Positions 48,172 through 58,309 of a stretch of DNA of 64,000 nucleotides are shown piece by piece. The notes beneath the pieces are model-generated. The model was given only the letters and a program-made list of their open reading frames with translations. It was not told the origin of the DNA and did not search any database. This DNA comes from Drechslerella dactyloides (Eukaryota; Ascomycota; Orbiliomycetes; Orbiliales; Orbiliaceae): assembly GCA_020064725.1 (NCBI GenBank), contig JAGTWJ010000007.1, positions 1,798,001-1,862,000 on the forward strand, read 5' to 3'. The translations under genes and the position numbers were made by a program. Each line of letters opens with the position of its first letter. Position 1 is the stretch's first letter.

Positions 48172-49449
48172 TCAGTTCATTTGCCGGATCAGTTGGTTGA
48201 TATACGCCTCCCGGTCACCAGTGTCACCTCCCTCAACGTAATGCTTGAACTTGCGGCTGCGGAAGCTGCCCGTCGGGTTGCTGAGTTTGAAAGGCCAAAG
48301 GAAATTGCTGGCCTGCTTGAAATTGGGGCCGACGGTGTAGATCTCATTGATCAAGTCTTCCATAGAAATGATGCCGTACTTCCCAAGGGCAGACTCGATG
48401 AGGGCGTTGTCGGTCAACGGAATCCGTTGCTTGTCAATCTTCCCATAACCACGTTTATAGATCAACTCGCGGACGCTCTTGAGATTTGGCTCGCCGTATG
48501 CGATATATGGTTCGACGATCCGGAGCATTTCCGAGGTGGCTTTAGTAAGTTTGATGAATACCTGTTGCGTTCAGATTTAGCACACCATGGTCAGATATCA
48601 GATACGTCAGAGCCCCTTACCCCATTGTTGATTTGCAAAAGACGAAGAAGCTGGAGAATCTTGCGAGGCTTGGGCGCAATTTTGTTGATACTGTTCGAGG
48701 CAATGTCAGTGCCAGGCTTGTATCGCCAAGGAACTCTCACGAGACTGATTCTTACCCCTTGATGCGGATCACGAATGCAAGCTTGGGTTGAGCTGGGACG
48801 TAGAAGCTGGCATCTTGTTTGGCCGCTCGTGCCAATCGAATTTTCTCACGCTCAGCTTCGCGGTACTCCTTGACGTATGATTCTGCACGCTTGAAGATTG
48901 TTTCTCGTTTTGCCTTTGAAGCCTGTGATGTTTGATATTCAGCCTTTGCCAGATCCCACAACAATATCTTGCAGCGTGGTATTCATGAAAAATCCCAATT
49001 GGTTTTCAGCCCCGAAAGATGGTTAACTGAGCGGCTTCATTGCTTGTTGTCCAAGCTAGCCACGCAAAATTTTGTGTTCATCAAATTATTTTCGAAAACG
49101 ATCATACGATACGAAATTAAGTATTGCAGATGCGCGGTTTTCAGTTGGCAGGAGGTGGGAATCAACTTACTGCTTTGCGCTGCTTCAGAGCAGAGATCCG
49201 CTCTTCTTTTTGCTTCTCGGCAGATTTTCGCTTCTTGAGAAGAGTTTCGGGGACCAAAATTTGGTCTGAGGTCGGTACGGTCCTATTTGGGATAGACAGC
49301 ACAGAAGAGCACAAGTGATTAGACAAAGATCTATGTTTCGAAGACGAGGGGTGAGGATTTTGCTATTCGCAAGCTTTATCCCCCCAAATCCGATCATTAG
49401 ATCACAGTATTGAAGCTTCGCGAGATTACTCGTCGCTACCGAATTTCAT
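48172..49449 (-). CDS. rpl7: Cytosolic 60S ribosomal protein uL30 (RPL7)
   Basis: Five exons: 49449..49430, 49282..49171, 48922..48756, 48690..48621 and 48561..48172, giving 252 aa. The body is unmistakable RPL7: PETLLKKRKSAEKQKEER, IFKRAESYVKEYREAEREK, KLAFVIRIKGINKIAPKPRKIL, LLRLLQINNGVFIKLTKATSEM and ELIYKRGYGKIDKQRIPLTDN, ending LIRQMN. It binds 25S rRNA in the large ribosomal subunit. The 20-nt first exon (MKFGSDE) is inferred: it joins in phase to TVPTSDQILVP through a 147-bp intron and is less certain than the rest. Intron 2 (48923-49170, 248 bp) is the longest of the gene and contains a C/D-box snoRNA. Confidence 0.94.
49000..49090 (-). ncRNA. Intronic C/D-box snoRNA (snR39-like position) in RPL7 intron 2
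   Basis: On the minus strand a box C-like TGATGA (49083..49078) and a box D CTGA (49009..49006) lie about 70 nt apart inside RPL7 intron 2. Directly upstream of box D the 13-nt sequence ACCATCTTTCGGG (49023..49011) is the exact antisense of the universally conserved 25S/28S rRNA segment CCCGAAAGATGGT. A possible C' box (AATGAAG) lies between. The terminal stem is weak (AATT/AATT). By the D+5 rule the guided nucleotide would be the G of CCCGAAAG. From memory, both yeast RPL7 introns host snoRNAs (snR39 and snR59) directed at this same rRNA region, two nucleotides away. Ends are approximate. Confidence 0.8.
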
Positions 49450-50797
49450 CGCAGAGGGTGAGCAAGTATTGGTAGCATGACAATGGTGCCAAGTCCAATC
49501 CCAATCCTATCTCTCGGCGACAAAGACCTCGAACCGGAATCACGGAAGCCGGAGCTAACGCAGGTTCGAGAGGCGTCTCTGAGCTTGTGTCTATCATTCG
49601 CTGGGCCACATGAAATCCCGGGTTGAATGATGCATAGATGCATGCAACAAATCGAGAAGTCACCAATGAGCCCCCGAACTGATATTATAATAGTATTTGA
49701 GGGCAGTGAATCTGGAAATTCACAAGCTCACTGCCCCAATTCCCCATTCAACGTGTGACACGCATGCTGCGCAGGGCACACAGACTGCGTCTTCACGCGA
49801 GAACGAGATGACGAATAGTGATAGTAGCGGCTTGAAAGATCGGGGAAAAATTGTAATCTAACGAGCGGAACAGTCGGTGCGATCGTGTTCGAGAGGAGGT
49901 ATGGGTACTTGGTGGACGTACGGCATCTCTTTCTTGTTCTCGTGTGTTATTTCGTATCCGTTCCGTGTGTCAGGAGGTCTGCGATATTCGTCGTTGAAGT
50001 TTGGAGAATGGAGATTTGCAAACTGGTAAGTTGTGGTGAAGGTATTTCTTCAAGTTGCGGCCCAAAGGGCGGCAACACACAAACAAGCTTTCGGATTTAG
50101 CAGTCACAATTGCTTATGTAATGTTTGGCGGGATTGGGGTTTTTTGACAAGACCAAGCTATATTACAACACAATCTTGACCGATCACGGCGAAATCCAAC
50201 TAACTACTTAAGAGTACTAGTAGTCCTAAGTAAGTAAGTATTTAATAAATTAAATGCAATACCGTACCCCGGCACGTGCCAGCCAAAACTTATATTAGTG
50301 CAAGTACTTAAGTACTTAAGTACTTACTTACTTACTTACTATACTATGATTACTAAGTTCAAGTAAGCACCCGGGCACTGACTCGACTCGAAAGGCGCGG
50401 TAATTACCTAGGTAAATTAAACCCGACTATACCCTCACTTATAACGCAGGGACCAACGCTTTGCGACGGCAGCGCCGCCATACCCCACCGATACTGACTT
50501 GGCGTATATACCTAAGTAGTATCCAGTGAGGTGCTCAGAACGTGTTGAAAGATATACATGTTTAAATAATTCCCTGCTGGAAGGAACCTTAATACTTCTT
50601 ACCTACGAGCTATAGAAGAAAACAACTCTTTTGTAACCAGCGAATTCTTGTTACATTCCAAGTCCTGTGTCTCTTTTGTACGGTGCTACCTTATATGTAC
50701 TACTTACTTACTTGTTACCATCTAGGTACAGGCTATAAAGAAACGAGACTTTGAATTTTATTTCTGGTAATAGACACAGACCTATAGCATCGACTCT
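49450..50797. promoter_or_regulatory. Divergent region RPL7 / kynureninase with CTTA repeats
   Basis: About 1.35 kb. The RPL7 promoter lies near 49450-49900. From 50217 to 50345 and again near 50697-50713 there are dense, partly palindromic TAAGTACTTA-type repeats. No gene is supported. Confidence 0.5.
50300..50342. repeat. Palindromic AAGTACTTAAGTACTT / CTTA tandem
   Basis: A run of AAGTACTT units passing into tandem ACTT units. It is self-complementary over about 24 bases and could form a hairpin. Similar words occur in several other intergenic regions of the window. Confidence 0.75.
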
Positions 50798-52420
50798 ATG
50801 GAGACCCAGCTGCCGAAGCAAACTCCTGCCGAATTGGACGCGGCCGATGATTTACGTTTTCTTCGGGAAGAGTTTTGTATCCCCGGATGCAATGCTGCTG
50901 CCGCTCCAGGTGAGGAGGCACTGGCTTGACATTATGTCTTCGGGGAGCTATTTCAAATCAGCATCGTGTCCCCTTCATCGAATAGAAGATATTCGGTGCT
51001 AACGGATTTCTGGCTTGAGTAGCAGCTAACTTCGCAAGAATGGTCGCACAGGAACTCCGGAGTCCTCGAAGGTCCAAGAGTCCAATAGAAAGTCCATCTA
51101 CTTGTGTGGCAACTCCCTCGGACTGCAACCCAAGGAGACCCGGCAGCTCGTTCTAGAAGAGTTGCAAGTATGGGCAGACCACGGAGTTTACGCGCACCAC
51201 CTGCATCCCAAATTCCGGCCATGGATTGACATTGACTCGACTGTCACCGAAGAGATGGCCAAGATAGTTGGGGCTCTTCACTCCGAGGTTGCCGTCATGG
51301 GCAGCTTGACGTCAAACCTACATTTCCTAATGGCGGCATTTTACAAACCTACTACCTCAAGATATAAGATCATCATCGAGGATAAAGCCTTTCCATCGGA
51401 TCATGTAAGGAATAGGCTAGGTGCAGCACCGAATATGTGTGTCCAGCCACTAACGGAAATCTAACAATAGTATGCCGTCGAATCACAATCTTGGTGGCAC
51501 GGATTTAGCCCCGACGACGCTTTGATCTGTGTGCCACCAAGGCCAGGTTTTCATACTTTGGATACCAGTGACATTCTCAAGGTCATTGAAGATAACTCGG
51601 AGTCCACAGCTCTTATACTTTTCTCGGGGGTCCAATACTACACAGGTCAACTTTTCGACATCGAGAGAATCACACGTTTCGCGAAAGATCACGGGATAGT
51701 GGTGGGATGGGATCTTGCTCACGCCGTGGGGAATGTAGAGCTCAGATTACATGACTGGGATGTCGACTTTGCAGTTTGGTGTAGTTATAAATATCTTAAC
51801 TCCGGCCCTGGGGGCATTGGCGGTATTTTCGTCCACAAAAATCAGTCAAGTCAGAGCCGGCTTACTGGCTGGTGGGGACACGAAAAAGCAACTCGGTTTG
51901 CAATGGAAAACAGTCTGAGACCCTTGATACCTCTAGTTTACGCCCTACAAGATCTGTGCGGTTATAGCTAACTAATTTTGATATAGATTTTTCCGCAATA
52001 CCCGGGGCTGCGGGTTTCCAACACTCAAATCCATCCGTCTTGGCCACGGTCTGTCTGCTTGGGTCTCTAAGAGTTTTCTCCCGAACAACCATGAAAGCTT
52101 TAAGGGCAAAATCAATTCATCTTACAGGATATATGGAGAAGCTTTTATCATCGGATCCAGAAACTTCCCGATACTTTGAAATAATCACACCTCGGAATCC
52201 TCACGAGCGAGGTGCACAGCTCAGTTTGCTGTTCAAAGATGGAATAATGGAACAAGTCTTTAGGATACTAGAACAATCCGGTATCATCGTAGACAAGAGG
52301 CAACCGGATGTAATTAGGGTCGCACCAGCCCCTCTATACAATACGTATCAGGAGATATTTGACTTCTCAATAAAGCTACAGGAAGCAATATTGGAGGTGA
52401 TAAACGGTAGGGGGGACTAG
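50798..52420 (+). CDS. bna5: Kynureninase
   Basis: Four exons: 50798-50909, 51052-51404, 51471-51912 and 51987-52420, giving 446 aa. It is a PLP-dependent aminotransferase-fold enzyme. Visible marks are SIYLCGNSLGLQPKETRQLV near the N-terminus, the cofactor-phosphate region VMGSLTSNLHFLMAAFYKPT, GWDLAHAVGNVELRLHDWDVDFAVWC with the PLP lysine in SYKYLNSGPG, and after splicing NNFSAIPGAAGFQHSNPSV. It hydrolyses kynurenine or 3-hydroxykynurenine to anthranilate or 3-hydroxyanthranilate plus alanine in tryptophan catabolism and NAD synthesis. Introns are 142, 66 and 74 bp. No other pathway gene is adjacent. Confidence 0.96.
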
Positions 52421-53674
52421 CTGGATGATTGATACCCGTGTCGACTTCTCTCTCCTATTATATTCTGTTACTCTGATATCTTCTTCGGTTGAAGCAACAA
52501 ACTTAGAGATATAACCAGTCTACGAGTTGAGTTCTGTCATCCTACATCAGAATATCAACCGATGACGAACGGGATTCATGCCCATTCTGTAAGCCACCGC
52601 GACGACCAGTTTCTATACATAGAATTGTCTGGAGCTTATAATTTGTGTATCAAAAATTCCGAGAAGTGTACAAATTGATCTGTTTTGAACATGTTAAGTG
52701 CGTGACAAGGCAGAGATGTCATGTCGCGTACACCACGAAGCCGGCGCCCCGCACCAGTGGCTGCTAACTCACCTTGCAAAACGTATTACCATATTTCTAA
52801 TAATTAGCCAAATACTGACACTAGGTTCTTACGGACAGAAATCCCATACCAATTTTATCGAACAGTGATAATACTAATAACAAAATTCGTTCATGTCGAG
52901 AGGCGATCTATGTGGTTTCGGGTTAGATGCTGGAACTTAGGATAGAGCTGGGGGGTTTGGATGATGTACATGCACTTGCTTGCTTGCCTCCGTATCTAGA
53001 TAGAGAGCTCTTAGGGATGTGGTTAGCTAGTACATAACTCATCACCTCTATGTCGTCCTCATCATATTTTAAGGCGTAATAGAAGCTCGGTTCAAAGTTT
53101 CTTCCCCGACCATTCGAATCGCCATTCGATTTCCCCGCATTTAGTATTTCAAATCCTTTCCACAACGAATTTAAACAGATATAATAAGCTCAATAATGTC
53201 GTTATCTAAACATTGGTATTATATTCAACCAACAGCTGCTCTTGTCACAATTTTTTTAATAAAAGGTATGGGGCACAACTCTTGACTCGCCGGAAGGCCT
53301 AGTCAGAGATTTTCACCAGTGATCATACTTCAAACAGCTCACTAACTGAAATAACCGACTATCTAGGTGGCTTAACAAACATTCAGCTCATAAAATGAGA
53401 TAAGATTTGGTGTTAACACCATTCAGAAACCTTGAGCTACTAGTAGCTGATGGGTATCAAATCTATAACTGCAGCTCTTCGAAAACTGAGTTTGCACGAT
53501 ATGTGTTCAACTAAACTAAACATTAAGGTACAGTAAACGACAAAATATATGTTCTTTGCGAGACCCGTTTGAAACCCTCTTTACCTTGACTCAATATCCA
53601 ACCCAGGTATTGATTGTAGAATCCGACTAATGGGATCTGTTTAAGTACAAATGACGACACCTCTGAGTCAACGC
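52421..53674. other. Convergent intergenic region kynureninase / cysteine-rich protein
   Basis: About 1.25 kb, AT-richer than the preceding genes. The only longer frame (52923-53165, minus) has no recognisable feature. No RNA gene was found by eye. Confidence 0.45.
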
Positions 53675-54376
53675 TCAGTTGGAGAAGGGTTTCTTGAGAC
53701 CGAATTGATCAACGAACTGCTTAGGCAGGCACACCTTACCGCTACAGTCTTCAGGCATTAAAACCGAAGGCGGAGGGCAAGTGTTAGAAACACAAACATC
53801 CCCAGTAAATTCGGAAAAGCACCCGTCCTTGCATTGTCTCGTGAACCCCCAAGTTAGACAGACGCCCATGCCGTCCCTAAGCTCGTTCTCGCCAGCACAG
53901 AGCTCAGGACTAGCTGGATTTTTGAAACATTTTTTACCGGACGACCCCCCACACCGGTTAACTCCTTCACTCCTCACTCCCAATTTACTAACAATGCTAC
54001 GCTCCACACAGTAACCGCAATAGGCTACATCCTGTGGGCACTCTAGAGCCACGTTCGCACGGGGGATACATCTGTTATTTCTGGGACAAGTCGTGTCGGG
54101 GTCAGCAAGGCTAGCACCACACTGCACCGGCTGCTTCATGCAAAGGCCCTTCGGATCATCTTTGAATCCATATTCTCCAACACAGATCTCGCCGGTCACG
54201 CAGGTATCCTTGGAGCCACCGCCGCAGCGTTTCCAAGGGCTCTTCAATGTTATTAGCTACCATTATCTTGAAAGGAAAACCAGTCGGCGCCAAGGGTATT
54301 GCTGGGAACTTACTCCTCCAGAAGGGGCGGCAGCTGCAACAGCTGCAAAAGCGGCAAGGATAAGAGCAGCCTTCAT
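53675..54376 (-). CDS. Secreted cysteine-rich protein with two related modules
   Basis: Two exons: 54376..54314 and 54241..53675 (72-bp intron, AAG acceptor), giving 209 aa. Exon 1 encodes a classical signal peptide, MKAALILAAFAAVAAAAP. The mature protein has 20 cysteines. Two halves share a pattern: RCGGGSKDTC..EICVGEYGFKDDPKGLC..QC and RCGGSSGKKC..ELCAGENELRDGMGVC..QC. It ends PKQFVDQFGLKKPFSN without a GPI-like hydrophobic tail. I do not recognise the family. It resembles small secreted, disulphide-rich proteins of fungi, which may act in the wall or as effectors, but no function is claimed. It is the last gene before a 2.2-kb gene-free stretch and then the AT-rich block. Confidence 0.8.
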
Positions 54377-56600
54377 GTTTATTGTTATTGAAAACGAAGA
54401 CGGTGGATAGATTTCGTATACGTAAGAGTGGTAAATGAATTGGGAATAAAGGGTGATAATATGGCAATGGCTGCAAAAGTACAGAATTTGAAGGGAATAT
54501 ATCTTCAGAGTAACTTTAGTAAGTTTTTCTCGATGACGGTCGGAGATTATCTGAAGATATTCCGCTTCGTAGGTCGAGACGCCGTAGATTTATACGTATG
54601 ATGACAAAACGCAAAGATCCCGCGAGCATGGAAACTCATTATATTACACTACCATCAGGTAGAAATGGTAAGCTGTTCCGTCCAGCAGGTAGTATTTGAA
54701 AATCATGTGAAAAGGATTTCAACATCGGCTAAATGACATCTAACTTCTCGATCAGACCGGTTCCTTGGAACAAGGTGCGCAAAGAAGTAGTTGGAAGGCC
54801 ATTTGGGTAGTTACTGTGCTTCTAGTGCAAAAGGTAAAATATCAACATTTCTGATCTAGCGCTTGGCGCGCGCTCGTTTGGCTTGGTACACGCCCACGGG
54901 GCATCCCCGCAGACACGGGTTCCTTATTGCGTAGGCATTAACGGGAGGTTACCATAATTCAATCAGAGTTTGAACAATGATTGATTTGATTTTGGGTTTT
55001 TCACGAAGACACTGCTGCCTTTACGCGGATTTGTGTTGCCGAGCCGTTGGAACACCGAAAAAATTGCCCAATCAACAAAGCCGAAGCCGAGGGCCGAGAT
55101 TGGATTCGACACTCACGCAGAATGTAAAGCGACGCCTTCCTTGTCGGCTAATCTAGTGTTCCTTGAACTAATTCTTCACGTCGCGTTTTAAAGCCTTATA
55201 GGATTGAAGAAAGAGCCGTCAGACCCGAGGAATTGGAGAGCTACACCCTGGCTGAGGACCAGACATACGGGAAAGTAATATCAAGGATTGATATTATATT
55301 TGCAAATCGAACGTGGATACACAAAGGCGTCAAATTGAATGGCTTCCAAGACCCTTCAATCTCAATTGGGGAATATACGCCTTGAAATGAAATGGGCACA
55401 AAATAGTACACGACAACAACAGTGGCAACTCGTGATTCGGTGCAAGGAAATCGAAGCCATTTATAATATAGAACATAACAATTGCCTGGTTATGAGGTTC
55501 CTATAGCACTAAATTTTCGATAATTGACCAACAGCAGCCAAAAGGTAGATTCGGTCCAAGGCTGCTTTTTTCTTTTTTCTTTTTCTTTTTCTTTTTTTTT
55601 TTTTTTCGTTCTTATTTGTCCTCCTCTCCCTTTCCTCTTGATGTTGTGTGGTGGAATAACGGTGAATTGTTGCCTATGGGGTGGACGTTACACCAAAAAT
55701 AGAGTTGTATCCAAATATAACTTTATAGCCCTGAAACTTAACAGACAGAATTGTCGCGCTCAATCCACGATCTACGAGATGGGCCGTTGTTCGACGTTTA
55801 CCATTATGCTGTCACTTTAAGTGGGCTCAAGCCGACGGCAATAATTGACATCGCCAGAACTGGCTTTCGCAATTGAATCCGAGAGTACAATTACCCTCGA
55901 TAGCTGCTTTGTAAGGAAGCTTGTCGAGAAAAAATTTCAAGTTTTTCCTTTGTGTCAGGGATCATTTCGTTCCCGATGGTTGCATCGCCATCCTCGATCT
56001 AGTTAGCAAGCACTTTCATGTAGCCCCACTAGGGAACCGAGGTAGGGCTTAGAATCAGAAGCTCAAGCCTCCATGCTGCCAGTGATGTGTAAATATTAAC
56101 ACAAATAGTTGCGGATGAGAAACAAGTCGGTGGATGGAAACGAAGATATTTCCGACTCGATAAATAAAAAGCCGGTCTACTCACCTTGGTGGCTCGGGGA
56201 GCCTGGAATTACGTGTCAATATTACCCAATGCATAATGCACCTCCTACAGACTAGATACCCAGAATCTCGTCTAATATTCTAGGACTGAACTTGCATATG
56301 AACCTCGCAAGTCTCGAATGACATTTTCCTATCTTTGGTTTTTGTATATCCTTGTTCCACCGAGCTATACTGCAAATCGTCTTTCGAATTCTCAAGATTT
56401 AGGCTCGTAAACCAATCGGATACGATACCTAGGTATCAAATAATCTCTCTGATATATTTATATAAGAGCAGCACAGATTCATAGCATGCTCGGGATAGCG
56501 AAGTAATATTTGAGATAGTTTAACAATCAAAACATAAAATATAAACATAAAATGCCTAATTATCGACAACCTATCGCTGAGTTCTCTCATCATGATGTAT
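54377..56600. other. Gene-free transition region
   Basis: About 2.2 kb with only short frames. It contains a T/C tract at about 55567-55606. Composition drifts towards AT near 56,400, where the AT-rich block begins. I see no tRNA, no conserved protein text and no clear mobile element. Confidence 0.45.
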
Positions 56601-56715
56601 ATTCACTGGGGTCTGGCTGTAGTACAACTAGTAGAAATTTCGGTATAATAATAATAATAATAATAATAATACAACACAACAACACAAAATATAAAAACTT
56701 ATTAATAGATAATTA

Positions 56716-56815
56716 CTAGAAGGCTGCTGGCGCAGCACTTAAACCCGACTGAAACTAAGCTGTATAAACAGGCCTGTTCTATATTAGGTATATAAGGCCT
56801 GAAGGCCAACTGTAA
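56716..56815 (-). mobile_element. Helitron-like short element, copy E (3' end only)
   Basis: On the minus strand the conserved 3' end is present: inverted repeat TTTCAGTCGGG, then TTTAAGT, a hairpin (GCTGC..GCAGC arms), CCTT and CTAG at 56719..56716, followed by T. The 5' half is not recognisable, so this copy is truncated or strongly mutated. The outer limit is approximate. Confidence 0.6.
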
Positions 56816-56899
56816 TTATTCTTAATTTTAATTAATTTTTTATAATTAATTTTGTTAATTTTTTATAATTGCAGGTGCGTGTGCGTGTATATATATATG

Positions 56900-57056
56900 T
56901 GTGTGTGTCCCCGCCGAGCGTGCCGAGCGTGCCTAGTACGCTTATATAGCAGGTTATTACTTTAATAGGGTAAGGCCAAGCGTGCCTAGCTTGCTTAATA
57001 AGTTTGGTGGGGTGTGTATGCCGAGCGTGCGCTCGGCAACACATTTTTTACAAACC
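56900..57056. mobile_element. Remnant resembling a Fot1-type transposon end
   Basis: A GC-richer island with repeated GCCGAGCGTGC words. The segment GTTTGGTGGGGTGTG (57003-57017) is the reverse complement of CACACCCCACCAAAC, which occurs in the terminal repeat of the Fot1-type element at 59,997. It is followed by a near-palindrome (GCCGAGC..GCTCGGC) at 57021-57038. It therefore looks like a terminal-repeat remnant of a related element. An AACACATTTTTTACA word at 57041-57055 also resembles a motif in the Helitron-like copies. Confidence 0.45.
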
Positions 57057-57659
57057 ATTGGCCAGGATTGACTCTCCCAGAAGCTCTAAGTAAATCTCTC
57101 CTTATTAGTTGGGCATATTCTATATAAACTCAATAAAATTCTTAAGAATAATATCTTAATATAAAGAATACTAATAATATATAATAAATTTAAAATTATT
57201 TTTAATTAAATTTTATTAAAATTAATAAAATACTTATAAAGATTTTTAGGATTTATAAAATTTTATTAATAATTTATTTTTGAATATATTATAATAATTA
57301 ATATATTATTTAATGTTATGGCACGAGCTGTGATGAACGCAACTGATGTTTATTGAAGAATAATGATGTTGGTTAATATAGTAACTAATGTATATTAAAG
57401 GTGTATATTATTAAAGGTATATTATATATATATTAAATATGTATAAGATATTATGAGTACTTATAAACAATATCTATAAATCTTTTTTATATATAAATAG
57501 GATACTTTATTAATATTTAATTCTATTTAATATTAGATAATTTAGATTAATATATATAATTTAATATCTTTATTTTATTTTTTTAATAAATTATTATAAA
57601 TAGTTATATTTTTTGATATTTTATTTAATCTTTTTATATTTAATTGTTTAAAATAAAGA

Positions 57660-57725
57660 CTAGAAGGGTGCTTCGCACCACTTAAACCCGACTGAATAAC
57701 TATTTAAAGGGTCTTCAGTCGGGCC
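57660..57725 (-). mobile_element. Helitron-like short element, copy D (66-bp minimal copy)
   Basis: Minus-strand order: GGCCCGACTGAAG at the 5' side (57725), a short spacer, TTCAGTCGGGTTTAAGT, a hairpin with GGTGC..GCACC arms, CTT and CTAG at 57663..57660, followed by T. Both inverted repeats are therefore present with almost no internal sequence. Confidence 0.6.
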
Positions 57726-57771
57726 TAACTCCGGCGACTCCGTCGCCTTCGCTGGCCCCTCCTGAAGACCC
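57709..57771. repeat. GC-rich hairpin
   Basis: Perfect 10-bp arms GGGTCTTCAG (57709-57718) and CTGAAGACCC (57762-57771) enclose a second palindrome, GGCGAC-TCC-GTCGCC (57733-57747). It overlaps the 5' part of the minimal Helitron-like copy D in an otherwise AT-rich surrounding. Confidence 0.7.
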
Positions 57772-58047
57772 GAGTTTTTATTTTAAATTTATTTAATTTT
57801 TTATAATATTTTTATTAATTTTTTATTAATTTTTTTATTAATTTTTTTATTAATTTTTTTATTATTTTTTTGTCGAAATTTTTCTAAGTTGTTTTTTATA
57901 TGGGATTCTATATTAAAACTCACTTTTCGAATTTAAAAGCGGATTATCTCCTTAATTATTTAATTAAATTATATGTTGTGGGGGTAAACCCAAAATATTA
58001 CATAATAATCTATAAATAAGTTTTTATTTATTTTGTGTTGTTGTGTT

Positions 58048-58073
58048 GTTTATATATATATATATATATATAT
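58048..58073 (+). repeat. TA dinucleotide microsatellite
   Basis: About twelve TA units immediately after a TGTTGTG-rich segment. The segment before it (58033-58050) is inversely repeated at 56,672-56,692. Confidence 0.8.
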
Positions 58074-58164
58074 GTTTGTCTGTTTGTTTATTACTATTTT
58101 TGTATATGGCTGTGGTTGTGGCTGTGCTATAGGTGTGGCTGTGCTTTTTACAAAATTTACCAAG

Positions 58165-58273
58165 AAGTACCAAGAAACAACACATTTTTGACAGGTGACA
58201 CCCCAGTAAAATTTGGTGGAAAATCCCTAAGGTGGGGGGGTTTAATCAACCTCCCTCCTATTCAGTTGGGCAT
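58165..58273 (-). mobile_element. Helitron-like short element, copy C (5' part)
   Basis: The reverse complement begins ATGCCCAACTGAATAGGAGGG and continues through ACCAAATTTTACTGGGG to AAAAATGTGTTGTTTCTTGG, matching the left part of copy A. The 3' hairpin end is missing. It lies head to head with copy A, 37 bp away. Confidence 0.6.
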
Positions 58274-58309
58274 TATTAATTTCTTTTTTTTTAAAGTTCT
58301 TTTTTTTTA

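Noticed and set aside
49283..49429. Second snoRNA in RPL7 intron 1
   Set aside because: No CTGA box D in a suitable place and no recognisable rRNA antisense stretch.
50217..50345. CTTA/AAGTACTT repeats considered as CRISPR or telomere-like array
   Set aside because: No spacers, no regular unit length, eukaryotic context, and the unit is not a telomere repeat.
54850..54930. Possible tRNA-like GC-rich stretch
   Set aside because: No acceptor-stem pairing and no clear A and B boxes could be found.
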